A stretch of DNA of 64,000 nucleotides. Origin: Sva-07 sp963752815. Lineage in GTDB: Bacteria > Actinomycetota > Acidimicrobiia > Acidimicrobiales > Ilumatobacteraceae. The notes below the pieces were generated by a model that had not been told where the DNA came from, searched no databases, and saw only the letters and a program-made list of their open reading frames with translations. The stretch spans positions 1 through 64,000 of the forward strand of contig CAVVZI010000007.1 of NCBI GenBank assembly GCA_963752815.1, given 5' to 3'. A program made the translations under genes and the position numbers. Below are positions 55,061 to 63,993 of this stretch, one piece after another (within the stretch, counting starts at the first letter, position 1; every line of letters starts with the position of its first letter).

Positions 55061-55593
55061 CTTCCAGCGAAACCGTCATGCCGCAGCGCAACAACCTGTA
55101 CGGCCATCCTGCCGGGGTCGCGACGCGGCTGCTCGCGTTTTTCGTCGACCTGTTCACGGTCCTCCTCCTGTTCACCCTTGGCGGCCACGTGGTCACCTTC
55201 GTGCTGTCGATCGTGCTCGGCAACGATTTTCACCTCTTCGACGCGTCAATCGCCTCCACCGTCGCGCTCCTGCTGTGGGCATTCACGTACTGCGCCTATC
55301 TGCTTTCGGTCTACAACTGCACACTCGGGATGGCCGCATTCGGCATCCGTGTCATTCGCGTCGATGGTGAGATGCTCGACACTCGGCACGCGGTGGTCCG
55401 CGTGCTGGCGTTCCCGCTGAGCTTTCTCGTCTTCTGTGTGGGTTTCGTACTCATCGTGTTGCGACGGGACCGACGCGCCCTGCACGACGTGATCGCCAGG
55501 ACCGCAGTGATCTATTCGTGGGAGGCACGCTCGGCGAACCTGGCGTTCCTGGCGAAGCGGACACCAACCCGGGTTCCCCCCGACCCCGACTGA
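55057..55593 (+). CDS. RDD-family membrane protein
   Basis: A 178-residue protein. GVATRLLAFFVDLFTVLLLFTLG contains the R..D of the RDD family in helix 1, a second helix covers ASTVALLLWAFTYCAYLL, the loop YNCTLGMAAFGIRVIRVDGEM is family-typical, and LRRDRRALHDVIARTAVIY supplies the last Arg-Asp-Asp-like pair. RDD proteins have been linked to Na+/H+ exchange or membrane organisation, mostly without proof. It starts within the stop codon of the nonapeptide-repeat gene. Confidence 0.85.
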   Translation: MTSSETVMPQRNNLYGHPAGVATRLLAFFVDLFTVLLLFTLGGHVVTFVLSIVLGNDFHLFDASIASTVALLLWAFTYCAYLLSVYNCTLGMAAFGIRVIRVDGEMLDTRHAVVRVLAFPLSFLVFCVGFVLIVLRRDRRALHDVIARTAVIYSWEARSANLAFLAKRTPTRVPPDPD

Positions 55594-55606
55594 CCCGGAA
55601 TCCCAC

Positions 55607-55659
55607 CCGAAATTTGGAGCAGATGTCGCGCTGAGCGCGACATCTGCTCCAAATTTCGG
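55607..55659. terminator. Perfect 25-bp inverted repeat with 3-nt loop between convergent genes
   Basis: The arms, 55607-55631 and 55635-55659, are perfectly complementary over 25 bp; the loop is TGA. The left arm starts CCGAAATTTGGAGCAG and the hairpin ends with AAATTTCGG. It sits 14 bp after the RDD stop and 9 bp before the end of the convergent CoA-transferase gene, the ideal place for a two-way terminator. Such a long perfect stem is unusual. Confidence 0.7.
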
Positions 55660-55667
55660 TTCCCGCG

Positions 55668-58058
55668 TCAGGCGAAGAGGCCGTCGCCCATGCCTTCGGC
55701 GATGGCCTCGATCTCGAGGCCGGCCAGCTCGACGTAGGCCTCGAAGTTGTGCTCGCCGATGTACGCGCCGGACAGCACGTACGGCTCGAGGTCGGTGCCG
55801 CTCCAGAGCGCAGGGAACCGCTCGTACGGCCGCGTGCCGAACATGGCATGGTCCGTCGACCGCCAGAAGTCGCGCGCGTCGAGTTGCGGGTCGTCCATCA
55901 GGTCGCCGGCATCCTGCACGCGTCCCGCCGGTACGCCGTTCGCCTGGAGCGCTTCGGCACCGGCCTCCGCCGAGCGGGTCGAGCACCACTCGCGGAGGCG
56001 CTCGTCGATCTCGACCACCCGGGCGATCCGGCCCTCGACGGTCTGCAGCGTCTCGTCGGCCGCCAGATCGCTCATGCCCGCGGCGACCGTCGCGCAGAGC
56101 CGGCGCCAGTCGTCGTCGTCGCGGCAGGTGATCGCCAGCTCCTCCCGGTCACCGCATCGGTAGACCTCGTTCGGGCAGTACTGGCCGAACGGGTCGGCGT
56201 TGCCGTTGGGGTGGGCGTCCCGACCGTTGGCGAAGTGGTCGAGCACCGCCGGGCCGATCAGGTACGTGCCCGTCTCCATCTGCGCGATGTCGATGTGCTG
56301 GCCCTCGCCGGTGTGGCGTCGTGCCTCGAGGGCCGCCAGCACGGCGACGGCCGAGGCCATGCCCGCCGCATGGTCGTTGAGCGAGAATCCGGGTCCGACG
56401 TCGCTCTGCCCTGGCGGGTTCGACAGGTACGTCAGGCCGCACAGCGCGTGGATCGTCGGTGCGTACGTGATCACGTTCGACCACGGACCCTCGTGTCCCG
56501 GTCCGCTCATCGACACATAGACGATCTCGGGGTTCCACTCCCTGACGGATTCGTAGTCGAGCCCCCACCGGGCGAGCACACCGGCCGAGAAGTTCTCCAT
56601 CAGCACGTCGGACTGCTCGACCACCTTGCGGATGATCGCCAGGGCCTCGGAGCGCTTCATGTCGAGCGACATCAGCCGCTTCGACCGGTTCCACACGTAG
56701 AAGAACGGGAAGGCGGGTGAGTTGACCAGTGTCGCCCGCTCGGCGGTCTGGAACTTCAGGATGTCGGCGCCGAGGTCACCCATGATGCGGGTGGCGAACG
56801 GTCCGGCGAGCACCCAGGTGAAGTCGATGACGCGGAGCCCCTCGAGCGGCTTTCCCGCCGAGGTCGCGCCGCGGTGGCGGCGGCCCTCGGCCCGCGGGGT
56901 GTCCCCGTCGTCACCTCTGTCGCCCCACCGGGCGAGCACCTCCTCGATCGACGACGGCTGTTCTGGCGGGGCCTGCTGCTCCGCGACGCCGCTGCCGATG
57001 AATCGGGCGAACGGGCCGGGCATGCGCACGTCGGCGAAGCCATCGACCGGGCGAAACGACCCGCGGAACTCGTACTGCGGGTTCGCCGCCACCTGCTCGA
57101 CGGTCTGGACCTCACCGAAGGCGATGTGCCGGCGTTGTGCCTCGGCGAAGAGTTCGCCCGAGTCCTTGGTGAGCGCGAACCGTTTGACGGCCGCCATCAC
57201 GCGGGGCATCTGGCCGAGCACCTCCTCGATCGGCAGCGCAGCGAGCTCGACGTATTCCGGGTCGCCCTCCTCGGCCATCCACTCGAAGAGCAGCGCTGGG
57301 TTCGGGGCGGTGGAGATGTTGCATGCGCCGGTGCGGGCGTTGGCCACCACGTACGCACCGAGCCAGTGCAGCGACCCCTGACGCAACGCCCGCTTCGGAA
57401 GGGGCAGGAGATCGGAGAACCACCACTGGAAGAAGAGGTGCTCGAGCGACGAGGTGATCGTCTCGTGCAGCGACAGGTCGACGTGTTGTCCGGCCCCGGA
57501 CTCGCGAGCATCCCACACGCCGGCGAGCCCGCAGATGGCCGCCATGAACGCGCCGAAGTTCACGTTCTGGCGTCCCCACGGGTTGACGGCGCGGTCGGCC
57601 GTCCCCGAAACGCTCAGCACGCCACCCAGCGCCCCGGCGACGAGGTCACTCGTCTGCCAGTGGGCGCGTGGTCCCGTGCGGCCGAACGGGGTGAGTGAGA
57701 CCTGGACGAGCCGAGGGTTGACCTCGACCAGCGCGTCGTGATCCAGGCCCAGCTCGGCGAGCCGCCCGGGCGGCGCGGATTCGATCACCAGATCGGCGTG
57801 CTCGGCGAGCCGGCGATAGGCGCTCTGGCCGGCTTCGCTCGCCAGGTCGTCGATCACGACGTCCTTGCCGCCGTCGAACCACCAGTCCAGCAGCCCACCG
57901 CGTGCCGCGACGGCCGGGTCGGCCATCGCCGGTCCACCGAAGGCCGGGCCGAGGCGGACGACCGCCGCTCCGGCTTCGGTCAACATCTTGCCGGCCAGAC
58001 GCGCATCGTCGCCGGTCATCTCGATCACACGCAGGCCGCTCAACGGTCCCGAAGCCAT
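55668..58058 (-). CDS. Tandem (two-domain) CaiB/BaiF-family CoA-transferase
   Basis: A 796-residue protein with two complete CaiB/BaiF domains. Domain 1 (about residues 1-390) starts GPLSGLRVIEMTGDDARLAGKMLTEAGAAVVRL and has GLDHDALVEVNPRLVQVSLTPFG. Domain 2 (about 420-796) starts KPLEGLRVIDFTWVLAGPFATRIMGDLGADILKF and has GLDYESVREWNPEIVYVSMSGPG and ALEARRHTGEGQHIDIAQ. Family enzymes move CoA between carboxylic acids; fused versions occur in actinobacterial steroid or bile-acid breakdown. It fits with the two-domain acyl-CoA dehydrogenase elsewhere in the window. The two domains are joined by a charged linker (GDRGDDGDTPRAEGRRHRG). No frameshift in 2.4 kb. Confidence 0.85.
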   Translation of the reverse strand: MASGPLSGLRVIEMTGDDARLAGKMLTEAGAAVVRLGPAFGGPAMADPAVAARGGLLDWWFDGGKDVVIDDLASEAGQSAYRRLAEHADLVIESAPPGRLAELGLDHDALVEVNPRLVQVSLTPFGRTGPRAHWQTSDLVAGALGGVLSVSGTADRAVNPWGRQNVNFGAFMAAICGLAGVWDARESGAGQHVDLSLHETITSSLEHLFFQWWFSDLLPLPKRALRQGSLHWLGAYVVANARTGACNISTAPNPALLFEWMAEEGDPEYVELAALPIEEVLGQMPRVMAAVKRFALTKDSGELFAEAQRRHIAFGEVQTVEQVAANPQYEFRGSFRPVDGFADVRMPGPFARFIGSGVAEQQAPPEQPSSIEEVLARWGDRGDDGDTPRAEGRRHRGATSAGKPLEGLRVIDFTWVLAGPFATRIMGDLGADILKFQTAERATLVNSPAFPFFYVWNRSKRLMSLDMKRSEALAIIRKVVEQSDVLMENFSAGVLARWGLDYESVREWNPEIVYVSMSGPGHEGPWSNVITYAPTIHALCGLTYLSNPPGQSDVGPGFSLNDHAAGMASAVAVLAALEARRHTGEGQHIDIAQMETGTYLIGPAVLDHFANGRDAHPNGNADPFGQYCPNEVYRCGDREELAITCRDDDDWRRLCATVAAGMSDLAADETLQTVEGRIARVVEIDERLREWCSTRSAEAGAEALQANGVPAGRVQDAGDLMDDPQLDARDFWRSTDHAMFGTRPYERFPALWSGTDLEPYVLSGAYIGEHNFEAYVELAGLEIEAIAEGMGDGLFA

Positions 58059-58177
58059 GTTTTCCCCCTCGACGCTCTTCGACCCGACCAGCGATTCCGA
58101 CGCCCGACCCCGAGCGTGTCCACTCGCCGAGGTCCCGCGACGCCGAACCATAACCCGTCCCGCCGCCGACCCCGTTG

Positions 58178-58218
58178 TCGTGAACTTCTTGCGTCGATAG
58201 TCCGCAAGAAGTTCACGA
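58178..58218. repeat. Dispersed hairpin element, type A copy 5 (different loop)
   Basis: Arms TCGTGAACTTCTTGCG (58178-58193) and its complement (58203-58218) flank the 9-nt loop TCGATAGTC, unlike the GCGTATGTG loop of copies 1 and 3. It lies between two divergent genes, about 120 bp from the CoA-transferase start and 80 bp from the PPOX start, a position that does not suit a terminator. Confidence 0.85.
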
Positions 58219-58298
58219 GAACCGGTGGGCATGTCGAGGATCGGGCGGCGGCTCCGTCCCTCTGATGACGAACACCTCGTGGATGAAAGGACACCATC

Positions 58299-58802
58299 AT
58301 GACCAAGGAAGAGATCGCCGAGATCCTCGCCGAGCCGTACTCGCAACAACTGCTCAACGGCTCCGAGCCGGCCCGGATGGCGTACAACGGCCTCGACGGC
58401 GACCCGCGGGTCATTCCCATCGGATTCTGGACCGACGACGAGCGGATTCTGATGGCCACCGTGCCGAAGGCGGCAAAGGTCGCCGCGCTCCGCAAACACC
58501 CCGCGGTCGCGCTCACCATCGACCAGGGCGCCTTCCCGCCGAAGGCCCTGCTGATCCGTGGCGCCGCCGAGGTCGAACTGGTCGAGGGAGTCCCGGACGG
58601 CTACCTGACGGCCGGTCGCAAGGTGATGACCGATGAGCAGTACCCGCAGTGGGAGGCCGGCGTGCAGAGCCTGTACACCGACATGGCCGTCATCACGATC
58701 ACGCCCACATGGGCCAAGCTCCTCGACTTCGAAACCACCATCCCCAAGGCGGTCGAAGACCTCATCAAGGAGAGGTCGATCCAGGAGAAGGCGGCCGGCT
58801 GA
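58299..58802 (+). CDS. Pyridoxamine 5'-phosphate oxidase-like split-barrel protein
   Basis: A 167-residue flavin/F420-binding split-barrel protein. RMAYNGLDGDPRVIPIGFWTDDERILMATVPKAAKVAALRKHPAVALTID is the standard opening of actinobacterial PPOX-family proteins, with RGAAEVELVEG and VITITPTWAKLLDFETT later. Members of this size bind FMN, F420 or heme and reduce small molecules. AAAGGACACC precedes the ATG at 58299. The next gene begins 80 bp downstream in the same direction. Confidence 0.8.
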   Translation: MTKEEIAEILAEPYSQQLLNGSEPARMAYNGLDGDPRVIPIGFWTDDERILMATVPKAAKVAALRKHPAVALTIDQGAFPPKALLIRGAAEVELVEGVPDGYLTAGRKVMTDEQYPQWEAGVQSLYTDMAVITITPTWAKLLDFETTIPKAVEDLIKERSIQEKAAG

Positions 58803-58882
58803 TCGCATCAGGGACTTTCGGCCGTGGTGCGGCCTCGGCGATCGAGAGACGATGGAGTCGTAACCCGACGAAAGGAGCGGCC

Positions 58883-59380
58883 ATGCCCGTCACGGCCGAA
58901 GCCCAACGAACCATCAAGGACGCCGCCGGGGAGTTCCTCGCGCAGCATCGGATCGCGGTCACCGGCGTCTCTCGCTCACCGAAGGACCACGGCGCCAACG
59001 TCGTCTACAACCGTCTACGCGATCGCGGCTACGAGGTGTTCGCGGTCAACCCGAACGCCGAGACCGTCGAGGGCGACCGGGCCTTTGCCGACCTCGCGTC
59101 GATACCCGGCCACGTCGATGGCGTCGTGATCGGCACGGCCCCGGAGCACGCGCTCGGGACGGTGCGCGAATGCATCGATCTCGGCATCGGCCGAGTGTGG
59201 TTCCACCGCGGTCCCGGACGGGGCAGCGTCGACCCGGATGCCGTCCAGCTCGCACGCGACGCGGGGATGCTGGCGATCGACGGCGGGTGCCCGTGCATGT
59301 TCGGACCAACGGCCGACGTCGGCCACAAGATCATGCGGCCGGTGCTCAAGCTCGCGGGCAACGTGCCCCGTCACGTCTGA
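58883..59380 (+). CDS. CoA-binding-domain protein (YccU-like)
   Basis: A 165-residue single-domain Rossmann protein: HRIAVTGVSRSPKDHGANVVYNRLRDRGYEVFAVNPNAE, then IPGHVDGVVIGTAPEHALGTVRECIDLGIGRVWFHRGPG and GGCPCMFGP. This is the CoA-binding domain also found in succinyl-CoA synthetase alpha, here as a stand-alone protein. AAAGGAGCGG lies just before the ATG at 58883. Stand-alone members bind CoA but have no agreed function. It converges on the LLM gene with 6 bp between stops. Confidence 0.85.
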   Translation: MPVTAEAQRTIKDAAGEFLAQHRIAVTGVSRSPKDHGANVVYNRLRDRGYEVFAVNPNAETVEGDRAFADLASIPGHVDGVVIGTAPEHALGTVRECIDLGIGRVWFHRGPGRGSVDPDAVQLARDAGMLAIDGGCPCMFGPTADVGHKIMRPVLKLAGNVPRHV

Positions 59381-59386
59381 GTGCGG

Positions 59387-60262
59387 TCAAGCGGTGAGCG
59401 CAGGCGCGAGGGCTCGCCACTGTTCGATGGGGAGCGCGGCGAGGTCGTCCGTCAGCACCTGGATGCAGACATGGTCGGCGCCGGCGTCGCGATGCTCCTG
59501 CACGCGGGCCGCGATGGTCGCCTCGTCGCCCCACACGACGAGGGCGTCGACCAGGCGGTCGCTGCCGCCGTCGGCGAGGTCGTCGTCGGTGAATCCCTGA
59601 CGCTTCCAGTTGTTCGAGTAGTTCGGTAGCGCGAGGTACGTCTTCAGGTGGAGGCGAGCGGTGGCCCGCGCCCGGTCCTTGTCGGTGTCGAGCACGACTC
59701 CTTGCTCGCTGGCGACGAGGCCGTCGGGGCCGATGCCCGCCCGGGCCTTCGCCGTGAGTTCCGGGGTGACGAGGTACGGATGGGTACCGGCGGTGCGGGT
59801 GCGGGCCAGCTCGAGCATCTTCGGCCCGAGCGCGGCGAGCACGCGATCCCCCGCGGCCAGGGGCACCTCGGCGGCATCGAGTCCGTCGAGGTAGGCCGCC
59901 ATCGTCTCGACCGGATTCCGGTACGTGCCGGGCGTGTTGACGTGGTCGATGAGCGGACGGTGGCTGATCCCCACTCCGCACAGGAACCGCGGACCGTGCG
60001 CCGCGGTCAGCGCCGCGTGCTGTGCCGCCGTCTCGTCCGGGGTGTGCATCCAGACGTTCAGGATGCCGGTGGCGATCGTCGCCGTCGACGTCGCACCGAG
60101 GAGGTTGCCGAGGGGGCCGAACACGTCACCGCCGACGTCGGGGATCCACAGCGCCGAGTAACCGAGGCCCTCCAGTTCGCCGGCCAATGTCGCCGCCTCG
60201 GCGGGATCGCCGTACCGCAACATCGAGCTCCAGATTCCGGTTCCACTCAGGCGTGTCGTCAT
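59387..60262 (-). CDS. LLM-class F420-dependent oxidoreductase
   Basis: A 291-residue LLM protein resembling the TIGR03620 group: GIWSSMLRYGDPAEAATLAGELEGLGYSALWIPDVGGD, TIATGILNVWMHTPDETAA, RFLCGVGISHRPLID, YLDGLDAAEVPLAAGDRVLAALGPKMLELART and VCIQVLTDDLAALPIEQWRAL. It is predicted to use F420 rather than FMN because this group is restricted to F420 makers. The ATG at 60262 begins the first strand. The substrate is unknown. Confidence 0.85.
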   Translation of the reverse strand: MTTRLSGTGIWSSMLRYGDPAEAATLAGELEGLGYSALWIPDVGGDVFGPLGNLLGATSTATIATGILNVWMHTPDETAAQHAALTAAHGPRFLCGVGISHRPLIDHVNTPGTYRNPVETMAAYLDGLDAAEVPLAAGDRVLAALGPKMLELARTRTAGTHPYLVTPELTAKARAGIGPDGLVASEQGVVLDTDKDRARATARLHLKTYLALPNYSNNWKRQGFTDDDLADGGSDRLVDALVVWGDEATIAARVQEHRDAGADHVCIQVLTDDLAALPIEQWRALAPALTA

Positions 60263-60325
60263 GGGCGCCAGCGTGCCAGTTCGACCGTCGCCCCGCAGAG
60301 TCCAGCCAGGGCCCTCGGTTCCGAC

Positions 60326-61135
60326 TCAGCGGGTTTCGCCTTGCGTGATGGGCCAGCAGACCTCGGCGCGATCGTCCGCCAGGTAGATCTCGCGGATCGG
60401 GCCGGCGAGACCGATGCCGAGCTCGGTCACGACGGTGCCGAGCGCGCCGTAGGTCTGGTCGATGTCGTCGAACGAACCTTCGTGGATCATCGTCGCCACT
60501 CGGGTCGGGGCCAGATCGAGCGCTCGGGCGCGGCCGGTGGCGATCAGAGCGGAGTCGGCGAGGGCGACGTCGACGGGCACGTAGGCGATCACGTCGCCGT
60601 TGCCCTCGGTGAAGAACTCGTCGTGGTAGAGACCGCCGTCGGGACCGGCCGGCGACACGCCGGCCGCGTCGAGGGCGCGGTGCAGCTCGGCGTACGCGTC
60701 GCCGAGCCAGCCGGAAGCGGCGTCGAAGGCGACCATGGCGCGCACCGCGAGCGCCGGGGTGGCGGCGAGGGTGCGGTAGCTGATCGGCTTCGGCGCCGTC
60801 GGTGTGGTGAGCAGCGCCTGCAGCGACGCGACCGTGTGCTGCGTGTGCTCGAGTTGCTCCTGCATCACCTCGAGGTGATCGAGGATGGCGCGGTTCCTGC
60901 TGGTGAGATCGGGCGCCTCGAGCACCGTGCGCACCTGCTCGATCGGCATGTCGAGGTCGCGGAAGCGGCGGATGGCCTGCGCGGTGGCCACCTGATCGAC
61001 GCTGTAGTGCCGGTATCCGCTCGCCGGGTCGATGTCGGCGGGTTCGAGGAGCCCCACGTCGTGGTAGTACCGCAGCGCCTTCACGCTCAGGTACGTCATC
61101 TTCGAGAACTCGCCGATGGTGAGGCGGGCGGTCAT
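60326..61135 (-). CDS. MerR-family regulator with C-terminal effector domain
   Basis: A 269-residue MerR regulator. LTIGEFSKMTYLSVKALRYYHDVGLLEPADIDPASGYRHYSVDQV is the winged helix, followed by the dimerisation coiled coil (TSRNRAILDHLEVMQEQLEHTQHTVASLQALL) and a GyrI-like effector domain (YHDEFFTEGNGDVIAYVPV, VATMIHEGSFDDIDQTYGALG). This is the BmrR-like layout that senses bulky hydrophobic compounds. It begins 2 bp after the SRPBCC gene's stop, so the two form an operon, and probably regulates that unit. Confidence 0.88.
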   Translation of the reverse strand: MTARLTIGEFSKMTYLSVKALRYYHDVGLLEPADIDPASGYRHYSVDQVATAQAIRRFRDLDMPIEQVRTVLEAPDLTSRNRAILDHLEVMQEQLEHTQHTVASLQALLTTPTAPKPISYRTLAATPALAVRAMVAFDAASGWLGDAYAELHRALDAAGVSPAGPDGGLYHDEFFTEGNGDVIAYVPVDVALADSALIATGRARALDLAPTRVATMIHEGSFDDIDQTYGALGTVVTELGIGLAGPIREIYLADDRAEVCWPITQGETR

Positions 61136-61137
61136 GA

Positions 61138-61542
61138 CTACAACTTTGCCCCGCATCCGAAGGCCTGCTGCGCGGCCAACGCGCCCTGATCCATGAGTTC
61201 GTCGACCATCGGGGCGGCGTCGTTCGGCAGCAGGTCGCTCACCCAATCGAGCACGCTGGTGCCATTCGGCTCGGCTGCGACCACGAACGTGGCGTGATGG
61301 TGCGTGAAGGGGCCGTCGAGCACGGTGTACGCGACTCGGCGGGCGTCGTCGTCGACGTCGACGATCTGCTCGTGCACGACCAGGCCGTTGGCGAACGTCA
61401 CGACCCGGATGTCGTCACGGTCCAGCCGGCAGTCGGTGAGCACGGGGGCGAAGATCTGGTGGGCGTTGCCCACGTCGCGCAGAGCAGTCCACACCGTGTC
61501 GACGTCGGCTTCGAGGGGAATGTGCTTGCTGATGGAGGCCAT
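61138..61542 (-). CDS. SRPBCC-family (START-like) protein
   Basis: A 134-residue protein with the SRPBCC layout: a first strand (SISKHIPLEADVDTVWTALRDVGNAH), mid strands (VVTFANGLVVHEQIVDVDDDARRVAYTVLDGP) and a long final helix (NDAAPMVDELMDQGALAAQQAF). WDWVSDLLP-like LDWVSDLLP precedes the helix. Such proteins bind hydrophobic ligands in a deep cavity. It heads a two-gene unit with the MerR regulator. No enzymatic residue can be assigned. Confidence 0.85.
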   Translation of the reverse strand: MASISKHIPLEADVDTVWTALRDVGNAHQIFAPVLTDCRLDRDDIRVVTFANGLVVHEQIVDVDDDARRVAYTVLDGPFTHHHATFVVAAEPNGTSVLDWVSDLLPNDAAPMVDELMDQGALAAQQAFGCGAKL

Positions 61543-61587
61543 GACTCCATCGTGCGGCCTCCCCCCACAGGAGGGTCAAGGCCGTGT

Positions 61588-62085
61588 TCAGGGGATCCAA
61601 TATCGGCGTAGCCGGACACCGTCGATGTCGACGATGTTCTCGAGGACCCCACCGTTTGCCTCGATTGCCTTCGCCGACCCCACGTTGGTGTCGTCGCAGG
61701 TCACCAAGACGTCTGCGACGCCGCCGGCGCGCGCCACCACGAGACTCTGACGCAGGATCTCCGTTGCATACCCTCGACGTCGACAGCCGGGACGAACGGC
61801 GTAACCGATGTGGCCGGCCTCGGCCAACAAGTAGTCGTTGAGCGCGAAGCGGACCGACGACCGACCGACAACCTCGCCTCCGACGTCGGCGACCAACCAG
61901 GTCGATTCGACCCAGCCGTCCTCGATCGAACGTCCGTGCCGGTTGTCCTCGACCATCCGCACGAAGTCGACGAATGACTGGTCGGGCCGCAGGAACGCGA
62001 ACGGGAAGTCCTCGACGGCAAGCTCGCGCTGGGATGTCAGCACGGCCGCTTCGTCGCTCACCTGCGGTGGTCGGAGGCGCAGCAT
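61588..62085 (-). CDS. GNAT-family N-acetyltransferase
   Basis: A 165-residue acetyltransferase from the ATG at 62085 (LRLRPPQVSDEAAVLTSQREL). TWLVADVGGEVVGRSSVRFALND and GHIGYAVRPGCRRRGYATEILRQSL give the central strands and the acetyl-CoA pyrophosphate loop (R-x-R-G-Y-A), and CDDTNVGSAKAIEANGGVLE ends the fold. It resembles the YitI/predicted-acetyltransferase group. Upstream in-frame ATGs at 62142 and 62154 would add a poorly folded extension. The substrate is unknown. Confidence 0.85.
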   Translation of the reverse strand: MLRLRPPQVSDEAAVLTSQRELAVEDFPFAFLRPDQSFVDFVRMVEDNRHGRSIEDGWVESTWLVADVGGEVVGRSSVRFALNDYLLAEAGHIGYAVRPGCRRRGYATEILRQSLVVARAGGVADVLVTCDDTNVGSAKAIEANGGVLENIVDIDGVRLRRYWIP

Positions 62086-62169
62086 CACGTCGCCATCTTC
62101 GCCTTCGCCACCTACCCGCGAGCAAGCGCGAAACTTGGGCATGACCCGACACATTCAGAGGGGCGACCG

Positions 62170-62649
62170 ATGACGACGGACATCGACGAACGGCTCCGCG
62201 ACCTCGGCATCGAACTCCCGCGCGTGTTCCCTCCGGCCGGCAACTATGTGTCGGTCGCGCGCACGGGAGCGCTGCTCTACGCGTCCGGCGCCGGCCCGGT
62301 ACGTCCCGATGGATCGATCGTCACCGGCAAGGTCGGCGCCGACATCGACCTCGACGCCGCCGTCGAAGCGGCGAGGCTCACCGGCCTCCAGTTGCTCGCC
62401 GCGCTGGCGGCCGAGTGCGGATCGCTGAATCGGATCACACGCATCGTCAAGACGTTCGGGATGGTCAACTGTGCGCCGGGTTTCAACCGCACGCCGCAAG
62501 TCATCGACGGATGCTCGAACCTGCTCGTCGACGTCTTCGGTGACGCCGGCCGCGGAGCCCGCTCCGCTGTGGGAATGGCCGAGCTGCCCTTCGACATCGC
62601 CGTCGAGATCGAGCTGATCGCCGAGATCGACATCACGACGCCGACCTGA
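62170..62649 (+). CDS. RidA/YjgF-family protein
   Basis: A 159-residue protein of the longer RidA subgroup. LPRVFPPAGNYVSVARTGALLYASGAGPV, GKVGADIDLDAAVEAARLTGLQLLAAL, RIVKTFGMVNCAPGF and GARSAVGMAELPFDIAVEIELIAEI carry the fold; the Arg of GARSAVG is the residue that binds imine intermediates in RidA proteins. It probably detoxifies reactive enamines or imines. It is divergent from the GNAT gene with 84 bp between starts. Confidence 0.88.
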   Translation: MTTDIDERLRDLGIELPRVFPPAGNYVSVARTGALLYASGAGPVRPDGSIVTGKVGADIDLDAAVEAARLTGLQLLAALAAECGSLNRITRIVKTFGMVNCAPGFNRTPQVIDGCSNLLVDVFGDAGRGARSAVGMAELPFDIAVEIELIAEIDITTPT

Positions 62650-62749
62650 GCGCGCACGCGCTGTCTCCCTCGACCGAGCAGCTCGCCACCATCACGCCTG
62701 TCGGTAATCCGGTCGCTCGCCGGGGCTTCGGGCCGACAAGCTCCAGGCC

Positions 62750-63481
62750 ATGGCTTCGATCCTCTGGGGTGAAGATGTTGCTGCCGTCTACGACGTCACG
62801 TCGGTGGCGATGTACGCCCCCGACGTCCTCGGACCAGCGGTCGATCGACTCGCCGAATTCGTAGGCGCTGGACCCGCGCTCGAATTCGCGATCGGAACCG
62901 GGCGCGTCGCCTTGCCGCTGACGCAGCGGGGCGTCGAGGTCCACGGCATCGAACTGTCACCGCACATGGTCGATCAGCTCCGCAAGAAGCCCGGCGGCGA
63001 GACGATGCCGGTCACGATCGGCGACATGACCTCATCCACCGCGAGTGGCCGGTTCACGCTCGTCTACCTCGTGTGGAACTCGATCACGAACGTCACCACC
63101 CAACAAGACCAGACCGCCATCTTCCGCAACGCCGCAGCCCACCTCGTACCGGGTGGCCGTTTCGTCGTCGAGGTGATCGTCCCCCAGCTTCGGCGGGTGC
63201 CTGCCGGCGAGACCGCTCGTGTCTTCATCAACGAACCCGACCATGTGGGCGTCGAGACCTTCGACGATCTCGTCGGCCAGATCGCGTGGTCACATCACTG
63301 GATGTCCGTCGAAGGCCGACTGGTACATCACGCAGCCCCGTACCGCTTCGTATGGCCGTCCGAGCTGGACCTCATGGCGGAGATCGCCGGCTTCGAACTC
63401 GAGCACCGGTGGGCGGACTGGAATCGAGGCACGTTCACATCCGAGAGTGACAACCAGGTCGTCGTGTACCAACTCCGCTGA
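62750..63481 (+). CDS. Class I SAM-dependent methyltransferase
   Basis: A 243-residue methyltransferase. YDVTSVAMYAPDVLGPAVDRLAEFV leads to motif I ALEFAIGTGRVALPLTQRG, the acidic loop VHGIELSPHMVDQL, motif II FTLVYLVWNSITNVTTQ and LVPGGRFVVEVIVPQL. This matches actinobacterial methyltransferase-25-type proteins. The substrate is unknown. It follows the RidA-like gene by 100 bp. The ATG at 62750 is the only sensible start. Confidence 0.85.
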   Translation: MASILWGEDVAAVYDVTSVAMYAPDVLGPAVDRLAEFVGAGPALEFAIGTGRVALPLTQRGVEVHGIELSPHMVDQLRKKPGGETMPVTIGDMTSSTASGRFTLVYLVWNSITNVTTQQDQTAIFRNAAAHLVPGGRFVVEVIVPQLRRVPAGETARVFINEPDHVGVETFDDLVGQIAWSHHWMSVEGRLVHHAAPYRFVWPSELDLMAEIAGFELEHRWADWNRGTFTSESDNQVVVYQLR

Positions 63482-63576
63482 CCGCGTGCGTTTGCCGAGG
63501 CGCGTCGCCTCGGCGAGTGGGAACGCGGCAGTATCCGTCAACGCGTATTTGCAGCACGACGAGTGGGAGGCCAGCA

Positions 63577-63993
63577 GTGGCAGATGAGATCGAGGCGATC
63601 CGGCGGTTGAAGGCTCGTTACTTCCGGTTGATGGACACCAAGGATTGGGATGGCATGCGTGAGGTGTTCACCGACGACGTCGTCATCGACACCGCCGAGG
63701 CGGGCGGTCAGGTGGCCCGCGGCGCGGACGAGTTCATGGCGTTCCTGCGCGAAGCGCTGGGTGACGCGGTGACCGTCCACCAGGGCCACATGCCAGAGAT
63801 CGACCTCACGTCGGAGACGACGGCGACGGGCATCTGGGCGCTCAACGACATCATCATCTGGTCGTCGGGGATGCGGCTCGACGGCTACGGCCACTACCAC
63901 GAGACCTACGAGAAGTCCGACGGCGAGTGGCGCATCAAGTCGTCCAAGCTCACCCGGTTGCACACCGACTTCACGATGCCCGAGCAGCCCTGA
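63577..63993 (+). CDS. SnoaL-like / NTF2-fold protein
   Basis: A 138-residue NTF2-fold protein: DEIEAIRRLKARYFRLMDTKDWDGMREVFTDDVVID is the classic first helices and strand, with ARGADEFMAFLREAL, VHQGHMPEIDLTSETTATGIWALNDIIIW and YHETYEKSDGEWRIKSSKLTRL completing the cone. These actinobacterial proteins are often annotated nuclear transport factor 2 family and may be steroid-isomerase or dehydratase-like. The GTG at 63577 follows GGGAGGCC, which decides the start. It ends 7 bp before the window edge. Confidence 0.85.
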   Translation: MADEIEAIRRLKARYFRLMDTKDWDGMREVFTDDVVIDTAEAGGQVARGADEFMAFLREALGDAVTVHQGHMPEIDLTSETTATGIWALNDIIIWSSGMRLDGYGHYHETYEKSDGEWRIKSSKLTRLHTDFTMPEQP

